Part shown: positions 22,428 through 35,737 of the stretch, one piece after another
Layout of the letters: the number at the start of each line of letters is the position of its first letter
Numbering within the stretch: position 1 is the first letter of the stretch
Assembly: GCA_024138015.1 (NCBI GenBank)
Contig: JAMXBB010000002.1
Span: 9,481,183 to 9,545,182 of the forward strand
Origin: Lumnitzera littorea
Taxonomy: Eukaryota > Streptophyta > Magnoliopsida > Myrtales > Combretaceae
Direction: 5' to 3'
DNA length: 64,000 nt
The notes under the pieces: model-generated
The model's database searches: none
What the model was told of the DNA's origin: nothing
What the model saw: only the letters and a program-made list of their open reading frames with translations
Position numbers and translations under genes: made by a program

Positions 22428-25400
22428 TGTCACGTCCTAAACAAGAGGAGTTATAACAATCCCGTTGTGTAAACCAACCTAAGATAGAAACTGACCTCTT
22501 AATTGCTATCGTAAATATAGTTTACACAAGGTGTGCACAACTCAATCAGCTTAAAGTATTCATTTTGATATTTGTGAATAATCAAACCTGTAGTATAATT
22601 TTACAAAATATCTATTCTATATAACTTGTTGTCTTATAATACAACAATATTTACATAAATGTCTTATATCTAGAGTTATAATTTATAGTCAGAGTTTATG
22701 AAAAGCTACAAGTTTTATAGATTATTTACAATAAGTTAGAAAACTAATGGGCATCCTAAGGAATTCCCAATTAGTTTTCTCAAAACTCAAAAGATAAGTC
22801 AAAAGTCTAGGTTTAGTTGATTCTTTATTCATTACTTTCCCGATCAACAACACACTAACTTGGGGATAGCAATATTTAAACATCTTGGTCTTTACTTAGT
22901 ATTTGTAAAAGAATCTATGAGGATGTTAGTACAACTAGCTCAGTAAACAGGATGGAGTAAAAAAAGTATTAAACAATCACAAGTAAGGTTATTAATTATG
23001 ATGAGATGAAATGTAATAAAACAATCATATGAAACATTGCACAATGTTATTTGGTTCATTGTGAGGTTAAAGAAATAACATTTGCTCCAACCTGGATTAA
23101 GGAGTTTTATCTCAACTCAAACCAAACTAAACCCAAGCTTGTGCAATGGAAAATACCCTCCTCCCGTGACCACCTTCGAACCACGGCCCCCACCTTTGCC
23201 GTGACCTCCTCGCTTGTCATTTAGTTGGACTAAGAATGAGAAAATGATCATTTCAATTATCCTTATCGAATGAAGTTGATATTTAGCCTGGCACTTCTGA
23301 TCATTTCCCTAAACGAATATTATACAAATCCAATTCCGTTGTAGTTGAATAATCATTAGTTGTAATCAAAAGTGACCAAACAAGTTTATACAATACAAAA
23401 ACAATATGAACATGCAGAGTAGCACACCAAGGAGTTCAACTCCTTTCACAAGTGAATATCACATGCACACATGGCATGGGCACAAACAATTAATTACAAA
23501 CACAAACAGAAGTACTCTTGAGTCTTTAGATACTATAATACAATATCCTAACAAGCAGTAAAACTACAATCCCAACTTACTCGTTCAGAAGCTCATTAGG
23601 AAAGACTTGGGTTGTCAAGAGTTTAACCACTAAGAAATCTTATATACACAAAACCCAAATTCAGTTTTCGTAATAGTTATAAAAACATTAAGGTTTTATT
23701 TAAAATGGTTATATATATAAAAATATATCATCAGAATAATTTATAGTTTTTATTATATATATATATATATATATATATCGAGTTAAGTTATCAATTATTA
23801 ATAATATACATAATTTATACTATTGAGTACTATACATCGTTTTAATTGTATTGAAACGTGCTTTTAATTGGTTAAATTATGTTTTAGTTTCGGTAGGATT
23901 ATCATAATACGTACATTCTAATAATATTATAAAGTTATAGGTTATATTACTTAAGATTATCTGATTTTAGTAAAAATAGTGTCGTTGAGTTTATATAGAC
24001 CTAATGATACGTATCATGAGTCATATTTCTATGGATGACTTTTAACGGGTAGTTCGAGTATTTAATACAATTATACATATCTATATAAATATTATTGTAT
24101 TATATATATTTTATGTTATTAAATTGTATTTTACCTAATTTGTTAATATAACCCTATAATATAAGTATTATTTAACCCTAATATCCTTATAACATATCTC
24201 GATCATTAAAATATCATTAAATATATTAAAATATACCTTTTTATCAAATCCAACCAATACATGTATAGGTAGTTTTTATTGTATTATTTATCATATTTAG
24301 CCTATTATTACCAAAAATACGCCTCAATTCGTAAATTAAGCTATTTTACTACGTAAATTCATAGTAATTAGCTCGGGTCACCAATTAATTCCCCAAAAAT
24401 TTCTATAGACTCCTAAAAATATGAAAAATTTAGTTATCATTTGGTTTCAAGTTTTCGATTTATTGCCTATATATTCGAATTTACGATTTTACCGTTGAAT
24501 TATATTGAATTACAAAATTATAATTCTTTTTGCACAAAATTGATTTCAACCTATCTCAACATTATTATACTTTATTAGAAATCAGTATAGGTTCATTATA
24601 TGATTTAATTTCATAAATTCCTATTTATTTCACAATTTCAGCCTATTTTTAAGCTACTTTTAGGTTGAAAAGTACAATAAACATTAAAAATATTCAAATC
24701 GAAATTTGGGCTACATAACAATTATCTATATATCATGCACATCCTATACGAAAATTTTGAGCTAAAAAAAAAATTATTTGATATATTTATTTTGAAAGTC
24801 AAAATTTGGATAAATAGTGACTTTCTTAAGCAAATATACTAAATATTATAAATTTTCCAAAAATAAAAATATCACATGAAAGCATGTACGGAATAATCTA
24901 AATATAAATTTTTTTTGGAATTTTTCTGGGTGGATTTATTATTTTTTAAAAATTATTGAAAAATAAGGTAGAAAATTGATCTAGTTATTCCTGGATGCTA
25001 CGGTGGTTGGCGATGAATGAATGGTTATTGGATGGCCTAAGTGATGGGTGGATTGCTTGGGGACGGTTAGGTTTCACAGTAGGTTCAAGTTTTTCCTAAG
25101 AACTAGACTAGCTCAGTTCTAACTTGTTTTTGGTATGATTTTTCTAATTTTTTCTATTTTCTAGAATTTTTTCCTCTTTACTTATTCTAGTCTTCTCTTG
25201 GCTAAACATTGTACATGTGGTGCTCTCCTATTTATAGTGCTCAAAATTGACTAAACCAAATTTTTTTCCTTTTTTCCTTTTAATTTATCAAGCATGAGGT
25301 GTCTTTACCCCTTTAATTCTCCTTTTGAATCAGCTTATTCTAATTCCCTGGCATACCAGGAAGGTTTTCCAGTAATTTCCCAGCCGCAATTGGATTTGTT

Positions 25401-25505
25401 GGATAAGATTGCAAATATTTAAGTATTTTAGGTATATTTTATTAATATTTAGTTATTAAGTAATATACGAGTATATATATCCTATGTATATATTATGTGT
25501 AGTAT

Positions 25506-25510
25506 ATAAC
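25506..25510 (+). repeat. Target repeat of solo LTR E, left copy
   Basis: ataac immediately before TGTAAG; the same pentamer follows the LTR at 28584-28588. Confidence 0.75.
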
Positions 25511-28500
25511 TGTAAGTCCCACAACCAGTCACTTGGGGTTTCGATTAGCTGAAAGATTCGATCAAGTCTAAATTATAAGTAAAGTCAGAAATATTAATAA
25601 AAATGATCCCGTAAGTTTGAATTTAAGAAAATAAGCAATAAAATAAAAGAATATAAAAATTTCAAATTTTAAGTATATAACTTGTTATATATCGAAAATG
25701 CGTAAAATACATTCCGATAATTAACGAATCGTTAGAGATAAATTATATGTATATTGAAAATCATAGAATGACCTAAATAATATTTAAGAATATTTATTTG
25801 TACTATATATGAATTTACATGTAGGTATAAATATGCATAATTACTTAAAATATGCGAAATGTGTTAAAATAATACTAAATAATTGAATAAAATTCATAAT
25901 TAATTAAGGAAAAATAAATAAAAATCAGAAAAAATAAGGAATGATCCAGAATTAGGTCATAGCAGCTGGGGAAAATAAGAAAAAAATTAGCCAATTAAAT
26001 TATAACAACAAAAAAGTCAAATTGGAAGAAGATAAGGCAATTGTTTAATTAAATTAATGCACAATAATTTCCCTAAAGCTTTATAAATACTCCAAAATTT
26101 TCAGAAGCTCATTTTGGATGTCAGGAAGTTTAGAAAAATAGAGAGAGGTGAAATTGAGAGAAAATTAGGGTTTTATAAAAATTTAGCAAAAATCTGTACA
26201 GTTAAGGCTTGTAAGGAGAATCTTGACTCGACGAGTAGCTGGGAGTAGACCACCACCACCACCACCACCACCACTATGGTGGTGGTAGCGCCCAGGTGGG
26301 CCGACACATCCATGGCCACCGACGGTGGTCGAAGTCACCCAAATCGATGAGTTCGATTTCTAGTCTAATTTTGTGTAATTTTGTAAAAATAGTAAATATT
26401 CTTAGAAAATTATGAATTTTGTTATTCTAGAATATTTTTGTATGTAGTTATTAGGAAAAATATTATTTTAATGAAAATATGTCCCTGATATATGGTCCTT
26501 AAGAAATCATGCAAAACCGAACATGTTTCGGTTTAGAAATAAATGACCTTAGGAGTGTAGTTTTGAGTCTAAAATTTTTGTATAGACTACTTAGATGATA
26601 TAGAATAGTGATATGAAGCTCGTTTTCAAAAATTAATTTTTGAAATTTTTAGGCCTTAAAATGAGGTATAAAATGGGGTTAATTAAGTAATTAAATAGTT
26701 AATTACTGATTTAGTAAATAATTATATATTTTAGAGTGTTGAAATTTGATGAAGTATGATACTTATAGCATTTAAGGTGTTAGATGTAATTATTAGGTTA
26801 ATTATGTAGTAAATAAGTAATAAGGAAAATAATAAATTTTAAGTTAATTTTGTAAATTAGGATAATTAGGTATAAAATATGATTTAGGATGAATTTAAAC
26901 ATTTTGAAATGATAATTGATGTTGGGAGATGGTAATTAGAATGATAAAAATATTAAATGTGTATTATGTACATAATAAGTAATAGTACGTAATACACAAT
27001 TATTAGAAATATAATTAATAGAAGATATTAGAATAAAAATTGATATTATAAAAATAATAGGGATATATAATAAATCTGATAGAAAACTTAAATTTATGTA
27101 ATTATATGAAAAATGTAAAAATTTCTCACATCAAGAGTAAATTCGGTACACTAATAAGGATTTAAGTGTACTAGGTGGAATAAAATACTGACTAGGGGTA
27201 ATGGTGCTATTTAAGATATCTGGAAGTAATGTGATTAATTTCATATCATGAGTTGAAACGAATTTCTAGGGTTCGGGTATAAAACAGTACTTAAAAATCA
27301 AACTAGAACTTAATTTAGAAATCGATGCGAAAACTGAAGCCGAACCTAACCTCAAACTTAGAATAATTGTAAAAAATTTGAGAACCTAGATAACTAGATA
27401 TATTAAATCCTAAGCAAAACATAACATTAAGCGTTATAGGATAAAACTAACTTATAATAATTATATGAAAAACTGAAACCATGTTTGTATTATAGGGATG
27501 ATCGGCAATGGCCTAAGTGAGTTGGACCTCGAGTGAGTAAGCAAAGAGTCCAAGTAAGTTGAGATTAATACGTTGCTGTATTTTGGAGGCTTGAAATTAT
27601 GCTTAGTTGTACTTGTTAGATAGTTGGTTGTGTGCATGTACTTGATTACAAGTGATGCTATGATTTTGTTTGTTGTTCTAGCTTGTATTGTATGAAATGA
27701 TTGATCACCCTATATTTGACTTAATCAAATATACGACTTGTAATCATAGTCGGATCTGCATGGTAACCCATTAGGAGAAACCTTGGATTTTCCGGTCAAA
27801 TACCAACCCCTTCGAAAGGGATAGCGTAGGATTGCATAATGGTCCTTTCTTCATCCTTAGTCGAACTAAGTGATAGGAGAGAAGATCACGGCGAGAGTGA
27901 AGTCAATGGTTCGAATGTAGTTGTGGGAGGAGCAGTGTCTCCATTGCATAAGCCTCGGTTTGGTCGTGAGCTGTTGTATTAACGACAACTCCTCAATCCG
28001 GATTAGAGCTGGCGCAATTTCTCTAATCTCACGACGAGCCGGACAACGTCATGCGATGGTATTTGCTTGAACATGCATTACACCTAATAAGTTGATTAAT
28101 AACCTTGTTATGTTTATGGTATAGTTTTAAGTCTTCCATCCTGACTTACTGAGCTGTGGTTACTCACATTCCTATAGACGTCGTGTATGTGCTAGCTAAA
28201 AAGCAGCATATAACTACTCTGAAGTTAGCAACTGCTGGATCCCGGGGAGTGAGGAAAAATATTTGAAGAACAAATATATATTTTTAAGGTCTATGTTTTT
28301 ATTTTAAAATTTTTTATTTCTGAATAATATAATAACTAGGAAATATATTACAGAGAAATATTGTAAACGTTAATTGTAATAACTGAATTTTAGTGTATAA
28401 ATGTATTTTCTCACTTTCTTAAGTAAATAATTTATTTAAATTATAAACTGTTTACTTCAAAGCGGGTTAGTCGTGGACGCCTTGTGTAGATCAGGTTTAG

Positions 28501-28583
28501 GATAGTGATTGTAAAGCCAACTACTATCTTAGAAAAGTTTATACGGTGGGGCTATTACGACTCTGTCACTTCAGGGTGTGACA
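25511..28583 (+). repeat. Solo LTR E inside copy A
   Basis: A 3,073-bp LTR on the + strand running from TGTAAGTCCCACA to AGGGTGTGACA, flanked by the 5-bp repeat ataac. The host LTR sequence continues on the other side, as alignment to copy D shows (the atgtttctatcatttctttt region). A TATA-like box is at 26079-26090 (ctttataaatac), about 570 bp in. Its 3' part is related to copies A, C, F and G (conserved block at about 27690-28200 and 28480-28583), but the 5' half differs, so it belongs to a sister subfamily. No internal region remains, consistent with LTR-LTR recombination. Confidence 0.85.
26249..26290 (+). repeat. (CCA)n run with a GGT-rich inverted partner
   Basis: About nine CCA/CAC units are followed at once by tatggtggtggta, able to form a hairpin. 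It lies in the probable transcribed leader of LTR E. Confidence 0.7.
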
Positions 28584-28588
28584 ATAAC
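28584..28588 (+). repeat. Target repeat of solo LTR E, right copy
   Basis: ataac, matching 25506-25510. Confidence 0.75.
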
Positions 28589-29007
28589 TATACTCATATA
28601 ATTAAGTTTCTAACAGATCTTTTATTTTTAAGATATGTTTTTTATTTATTTTCATGAATTCAACACATAATATATAATTAAGTAATTTAGGGTTAATTTA
28701 CTTGTATAATTATTATTTATACCGGGTATATTCATAAAAATACGTGTATATTTATATAGTAAATTATACTATATTATCTCATTTTATAGCTCAATTAACT
28801 TATCTTTGGGTTCTCATTGCATTTTGAGCTTAATTTTAAAGATTCCAAGTAATTTGGTACTATATTAAATAATCATATGTTTAGGGGTAAGATTGGTGTT
28901 TTAGGTTGCTATTTTCAAAATTTAACTTCACCAAGTTATTTTGACTAACTTTTCTATCTTAATTGTAAACTTTAATTCAACTGGATAACTTTTCCTTATA
29001 GGCTCTA

Positions 29008-30520
29008 AATCACACATACCAAGCTCAATCATTCACTTGTAGAAATACAAAAATAATAGAATAATACAAACAACAATTTAATTATCTTACATTAGGCCAA
29101 CAGAACACCAGAAGGATATTTATAACTTCGTCACACTTGGTTTTTATCCACATACATAGATAGATATAAATATATGTTTTCATTTAAGTCCTTTATGCCC
29201 AAAAACCAAAATCTAGAATCTAATATTCTAGCTGTATTGTCTCATATGAAAGTCCACTAGGGAATTCTTACACATGATCAATAAGCAAGTGGGTTAAGCA
29301 AAATTAGCAAATTAAATTAATTGGGCTCAATTTTAATTTAGTCTAATTCAATTACTAATTCCTATCAAACACAAGAAATAACCAAACACCATGTACCTGA
29401 AATCATTCTAAAATCGAAAACAAGACTCTAGTCTCAAAACCTGAACAAAAACTCATATCTTAATAAGAAAAACCGAACACTACGAATCTAAAAGAAAACA
29501 AGTAATATGTTAACCTTTAAGTATTTTAAGACTAAGTTCTACCTAGGAGTCAAATATGAATTTATAGTTTATCCAATTGAGGTCCTGTAAAAAAATCGTC
29601 AAATCAAAATAAGAATTAAAAAATAAAAATAGAACGTAATACGATTGAGCCAATAAGTTGATATAACTATATAAGATCATTTATTTATAGTAAATTATAA
29701 GGTACATAATATATATATTTATCTATATATATAAAAGAAAGTATAAAATTGACACTTGATTAGAGTATTGAATAATATAGATTATCGAATCAATATGGTA
29801 AATAAATAATATGTACTTAATCGGAAAATAGTATAACTCATAGAAACTCGTAAAGAATGATAAAATAGTAATAGACAAATAAAACAAACATACTATACCT
29901 AATATAATATGTTTTACATTAATAATACTATTGCAATAAAAATACTTAAATCATGCTACCATTGATATTAATAATAAAGCATACTAATAATAAAATAATA
30001 TCATAATACACAAAATCAATACTTGAGACTTACGTAAAACTCTATTATTACCATACTTTATAAATAAATAGAAAATAATGACCCAACTTGAATACAATAG
30101 AAAACAAAAATTTGACCTCAACATATATTTATCTAACTAACGTTCCGAATTACTATAAAATATATCTAAATGTATCTTTTATATAAAATAATACTATATA
30201 ACAAGATACTCGAATGATTTAATAGTAGTAATCGACTACTAACAATACTTAATTCAACACTACTAATAGAAATAATAAATATAATAATAATAATAATAAT
30301 AAAATAATATACTATGTTTATGGTACCGAATATGAAATCAGAATAGCTTGTGAATTTAAATCAAGATAAGACCACTGGATGGCAGAAAAGAGAATCTAAT
30401 ATAAACAACAATACAAAAATTACAATTCATAAAATAGTACACTCAAATAATTAATTAATAAAAATTTCGAACAAGTTGCTAAAATTTGAAATGAACTTTG
30501 GAATTGGTGGGTGGGGTTGT
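29008..30520. other. AT-rich spacer between LTR copies A and B
   Basis: No open frame of note and no recognised domain. It contains an (AAT)n microsatellite at about 30279-30310. A G-rich stretch ggtgggtggggttgt directly before copy B (about 30507-30520) resembles a polypurine tract, so part of this spacer could be decayed internal sequence of copy B. Confidence 0.4.
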
Positions 30521-32670
30521 TGTAAGCTCCCAAAATTGTGTTTAAGATTATCGAACCTAAATTTAGGGCCTTTAAGAAAAGTTATCTAATTGAGCCCAAA
30601 CTTTATAACTAAGATAAAAAAGTTAGATAAAGTGATATAGTAAAGTTAAATTTTGGAAATAATGACCCAAAATTTCAATTTTTCCCTTAGAAGTAAGATT
30701 ATTTAATATAGTACTAAAATATTCAAAACCCTTAAAATTGAGCTCGAATTGCAACAAGAATTTAGAAATAAGTTAATTAAACTCAAAAAATGAGATAATA
30801 TAGTATAATTTACTATATAAATATACCCATATTTTTATGAATGTACCTGGTATAAATAATAATTATACCTTTAAATTAACCTTAGTCTACATAATTATAT
30901 ATAATGTATCGAATTCATTGGAATAATTAAGAGAACATATTCTAAAAATAAAAGATATGTTAAAAATTTAGTTATATGAGTATAGTTATATATTAGACGT
31001 AATATATATAAGGGATATATACTCGTATATTAATAAATAGCTAATGTGAATATAATATATATATTATTATTATTTAACTAAAATATGTACAAAAGCTTAT
31101 CATTTAGCCGAATAATTTCTGGATTGGGGCTGATAAAAATGTGGCATCATCAAATCAATTGCAAATGATGACTCAAAAGCTAATTCCTTAGGAGGATGAC
31201 ACCACATGCTAATAAATTCAAGATGATAAGTATGCATTTATGGGAAAAAAATTGCTAGAAATTTCCTAAGCTAGTATAAAAGCAGACCTAGGATAGAAAT
31301 TAAACATTTTAGGACTTAAGACACCTAAAGAAAGTTAGAGGAAAAATTTAAGGAAATTAAAACATTTTGGAAATAAATATACAAAAACAGACCAAATTTT
31401 GTGCTATGATAGAACTCGAACCTATCCTGAATTTACTGTGAAATCTAACCATCCCCAAGCAATTCACCCACTACGTAGGCCGTTCGATACACCCCTAACT
31501 GCCATTGGCCATCGTAGTATCCAAGAACAACTAGGTCGATTCTTTGCCATATTTTTCAATAATTTGTAAAAAATGCCTAAACCACCCAAAAAATTTGTAG
31601 TTAGGTTATTTTGAACATGATTTTTTGTGATATTTTTATTTTTAAAAAATTTGTAATATTTAGTATACTTGCTTAACAAAACTACTATTTATCCGAAATT
31701 TGAATTGTAAAATAAATGTACTAAATGATATTGTTTCTATATTAAAATTTTTATGTAGGATGCGTATGGTATATAGATAATTGTTATGCAACCCGAATTT
31801 TGATTTGAATATTTTTAATAATTATTGCATTTTTTGGTATAAAAATAACTCGAAAATAGGTTAAAATTGTGAAATAAATAGGAAATTAAGAAATTAAATG
31901 ATGAAATGGACATGTACTGATCTCTAGTAAATAATAACAATATTGGGTCAGATTGAAATTAATTTGGTGTAAAAAGGATCATAATTGAGTAATTTAGAAT
32001 AATTTAGGAGTAAAATCGTAAATACAAATATATAGGCGATAAATTAGAAACTCGAAACCAAGTAATAGTTGAATTCCCCATATTTTTAGAAGTATAAAAA
32101 TTTTTAGGGAATTATTTGGGGACCTAAACTATTTATTATGAATTTTTGTAGTAAAATAACTTAAATTATAAGGCGAGACGTATTTTTAGTAATAACAAGT
32201 TAAAATGAATTAAATGGTTAAATAAAAACTATGTATGAGGTTGTTGATCAAATTGGATAAAAATGGTATTTTTAATATATTTACTGATATTTTCTGATCG
32301 GGATACATTATAGATATGTTAGGATTAGATAATACTCATATTATAGTATCATATGGACAAATTAGGTAAAATACAATTTAATAACGTAAATTATGCATAA
32401 TACGATAATATTTATATAGATACGTATAATTGTATTAAAACTTGAACTATTCGTTAAAAGTCATTTCTAGAAACAAAATCTGTAACACATGTTGTTAGGT
32501 TTGTACAAATCTAATGATACTAATTTTATTAAAATCGAACAATCTTAGGCGATATAATCTATAACTCTGTAATATTTTAGAATGTATGTGTTTCAGTGAT
32601 TCTATCGAAATTAAAACATGATTTAATAAATTAAGAATACATTTCAATACGATCAGTATGAAAATGTATT
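30521..32670 (+). repeat. Long LTR copy B (+ strand), 3' truncated
   Basis: Begins TGTAAGCTCCCAAAATTG and runs parallel to copy C for about 2.15 kb, with a TATA-like box at 31273-31281 (agtataaaagc). It stops near 32670, where sequence of the opposite orientation (copy D) begins. The 3' terminal third (the tgtgaca end) is missing. The junction position is approximate. Confidence 0.65.
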
Positions 32671-34384
32671 GGATTTATTTCAATATTTATCATATTTTAG
32701 CCTAGTTTTGTTAACATCATCTCTAAGTTAAGTAATTAAGTTATTTAACTATGAATATTCATAATAAATAACTAGAGTCGCCAATTAATTCTATGAAAAT
32801 TTCTATATACTTAAAAATATATAGGGAATTCAACTAGTGACTGGTTTTATGCTATCGGGTTTATCGTCAATATAGGTAAAATAACATTTTTGCCCTTAGA
32901 TTATGACTAATTAGGCAAATAATTTAATTTTTACACCAAATTAACTCTGCCTCGTCCTGACATCATTATAAACATCTAGAATTAATTGAATCCTAATTTC
33001 ATCAATCATTTCTCCTAAAATTAATTTATTTCATAAAACCTTTTTTTAGCCATTTTTAGGGTCAACAAATGTAATAAATACTAAGCATATATGAAATCAA
33101 AATTGGGCTACATAATAATAAATTAGATGTAATAGGTATTCTATAGAAGATTTTTTAGTTCAAAATAAAATTATTTAATATATTTATTTTAAATTTGAAA
33201 ATTCGAATGAATAATACGTTTATTAAGCAAGTATATAAAATATTTATAATTTTGCAAAAATAAAATTATAACATGAAAGTACTCTAAAAATAACTAGGGA
33301 ATAATTTTTTTTCCATAATTTTTTGAATTAGTTTAATATATTTAGAAAAGATAAGAAAAATAAGGCAAAAATAAAAATCAACCGTTTATTAGAGCTTCGG
33401 CCACCGTTTGGTTGCAAGTGGTTGTTGGAAAGCCTAACTTGTGGGTCCTCCTTCAATGGCTACAAGGGCACGTTGTTAGGTCTTATGCAATTCCACAAAT
33501 TAGTTTAAGTTAGTTCACTGCTTTGTTTTTTATCTATTTCTAAATTTATTTATAGTTTCCCAAAATTTTTCTACCATTATCCTAGACTCTAGAATGCCTA
33601 ATGAGAGTTGTTTGAGGTCTGCAGCAATTTATATGAATTGTCATTGACTAAAAGAAATGTTCTTCTAATTTTTCTTTTTTAGTTTAAGTAGGAGGTAGCT
33701 TGTTTTCTACCTTTATTCTATTAAATCATCACCTTCCAAGTTTAGTTTGCTACTATGGAGGAGATCTAGAAATTTCCAAATGTTTATCTTGCAATTTAGA
33801 TAAGATTTAGTTGGTTTTTGATGTAATTATTAATATTATATATATTATATTAATATTAAATACATTTTCTAATATACGTATATATATATTCTATATGTGC
33901 GGTATACGTAATGCATAATTATACTCGTATAATTATGTTTCTATCATTTCTTTTATTTTTAAGATGTATTTTCTATTTAATGTTTTGAATTTATGGCTTA
34001 ATATATATATTTTTATGTTTTTGAGTTAATTTACTAGTATAATTATTATATATATATTAGGTGTATTCATAAAAATACATATATATTCATATAATATATT
34101 ATACTATATTATTCTCTTTTATAGTTTAAATAACTTATCTCTAGAGTCTTATTACATTACAGGCTTGGTTTTAAGGGTTCCAACGAGTTTTATGCTATAT
34201 TAAATAATTGCACTTTTAAAGCTAAAATTAAGGTTTTAGGCTATTATTTTTACTATTTGATTTTATAGGCCATTTTAACTAATTTTTTTAACTTAATCAT
34301 AAAGTTTAGACTCAATCAAATAAGTTTTCCTGAGAATTCTAAATTTGAATACAGTTGCCTTAAATATGATTTTAAAGACTCACA
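32671..34384 (-). repeat. Long LTR copy D (- strand), 3' truncated
   Basis: Reads on the - strand from TGTGAGTCTTTAAAATC at 34384 down to about 32671, matching copies A and C over the 5' half. It is joined tail-to-tail with copy B. The right flank is a LINE fragment. Confidence 0.65.
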
Positions 34385-35039
34385 CCAAGTGTGAGGACCC
34401 TTTCAACATTCAGCCACAGTTAAATCCCAAGCTTGTCTATGAATAGGACCTTGCATTATCTGTCATGTTGTGGAGTCCCTTCCCTACTTATCCTACCAAA
34501 GCAAAGCAAATTGCCCATGCCCTATAGTAACAAATCTATTTTGTCTACACCAATCCTTACTAACATGTAATTCCTTAACAAAATGTGAAGCCCCAATTAT
34601 TTTAGGCACTGCACCCCTAACTTTTAACTTTTTGTGTTTTGCTTTGATTAACTTTGCCCAAGTAATGTTTTTGAATTTGAATTCCAAAAGCCTTTTTATG
34701 GCACATGCTTTGCTTCTTTTATGTAAATTAATTAAGACTAGACCCCTTTTTCTTTTAGCTGCATAATCTTTTCCTAAGCAAGCTAATGTGTATGCCTTGT
34801 GTCATTTATTCCATTCTAAGAAAAATCCTTTATGATCTTAACCAACTTTTGTATTACTTTGGTTAGGATATTTGAAACTTGCATATAATAGGTTGATAAA
34901 GATTTTAGCATTGATTTTATCAAAATCATCCTTCCATGCTGAGTTGTCTTGATTTTCAACTAGAAAGTTTATGTTGAGCTTTCTCTATTAATATATTTAG
35001 TTGCTTAGCCATAAGCTTTCCTCCATCGTGTATTGGATA
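34385..35039 (-). pseudogene. LINE RT C-terminal fragment
   Basis: - strand frames read QLSMEG (the LSMAGR-like box, about 34946-34929), IIKDFFLEWNK, RKRGLVLINLHKRS and FKNITWAKLIKAKHKKLKVRG. These match the segment after the RT core in plant LINE ORF2 (..FLWG....VSWDKLC.PK..GGLG...). Heavily mutated. It is bordered by copy D on the left and an LTR-like block on the right. Confidence 0.6.
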
Positions 35040-35730
35040 TGATAGGAATTAAGGACTAATCACGTGATCGAGAGCGGAGGCCTTGTTTCTATGGTACATT
35101 AAGTGGCTAAGCAAAACTTAACCCTAGATGAGGAGCATTTCATCCGACTTGATATAGCACTTCTTCCGAGCTCCCCTAAATCATTCACCCTCTTCCTAGT
35201 AAAAGGGGGAGAAGTCACTAATGCTGCCGAGCTAACATATGTCCGAGGCTTAGCTGCCCTATTGGCGAGCCAACCTGCCGAGGTTGAGCAAACAAGTGAC
35301 CATTTGTTAAGCCAACACTCTCTTGAACTTCGACTTGCCAAGCTATTAACCTGACCATTTGCTGACCTGAAACCAACCAGATCAACCCAGCTCTGCTTGA
35401 CATCTAATACCATTTAGACCAATAGATTAAGGAGTGAATACATGTCCCACCTTTTTTATGTCTATACTGTCCTCTATAAGAATATTCCTTTTGTTTTGAT
35501 TACTGAATTACCCTTATAAAATTTGTACTTTTCCTTTTCTAGCAAAAATCTTTTTTTGTAATTTTTAGTAACCTAGGACTTTCTCTAAATGAGTCATATA
35601 AATACTTGTAAGATGTATTAGCCACAACATTCGACATCTTTAGTAATAAGATATTCCTTCTCATTGAGCTAAGTGTTTATTGCTTACCCATCCCCTACTC
35701 TTACTCGTCCCTTTTCTAAAGATTGTGACA
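35040..35730 (+). repeat. Short LTR-like block (possible solo LTR, 0.69 kb)
   Basis: Starts TGATAGGAATTAAGG and ends AAAGATTGTGACA. It is richer in G+C than its surroundings, with a TATA-like box (catataaatacttg, about 35595-35608). The short ORF on each strand here (around 35099-35413) has no recognisable domain. No clear target repeat was found (ggata against agtaa), so the solo-LTR reading is tentative. Confidence 0.45.
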
Positions 35731-35732
35731 AG

Positions 35733-35737
35733 TAACC
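35733..35737 (+). repeat. Target repeat of solo LTR C, left copy
   Basis: taacc directly before the LTR; taact follows it at 39292-39296 (4 of 5 bases identical). Confidence 0.55.

Larger units (their letters stand above)
22428..29007 (-). repeat. Long LTR copy A (- strand), split by solo LTR E
   Basis: The LTR reads on the - strand. Its 3' end is at 22428 (tgtcacgtcctaa as written on +). It continues to 25510, is interrupted by another LTR (25511-28583), and resumes at 28584-29007. Joined it is about 3.5 kb, close to copy C (3.55 kb). A TATA-like box lies on the - strand at about 25226-25240 (gcactataaatag). About 45 bp of the 5' end is missing or diverged. No protein is encoded. No partner LTR or internal region was found. 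Confidence 0.75.

Noticed and set aside
23753..23778. CRISPR-like or satellite array
   Set aside because: The repeats here are simple AT microsatellites and dispersed transposon copies; no regularly spaced repeat-spacer pattern exists in the window.
22428..28583. A 6-kb DNA transposon with long inverted repeats
   Set aside because: The ends look inverted, but the ataac target repeat and continuation of copy A beyond 28583 show that this is one LTR nested in another of opposite orientation.
35099..35413. 104-codon - strand and 83-codon + strand overlapping open frames
   Set aside because: They overlap on opposite strands inside an LTR-like block; no domain, and no homologous frame elsewhere in the window.
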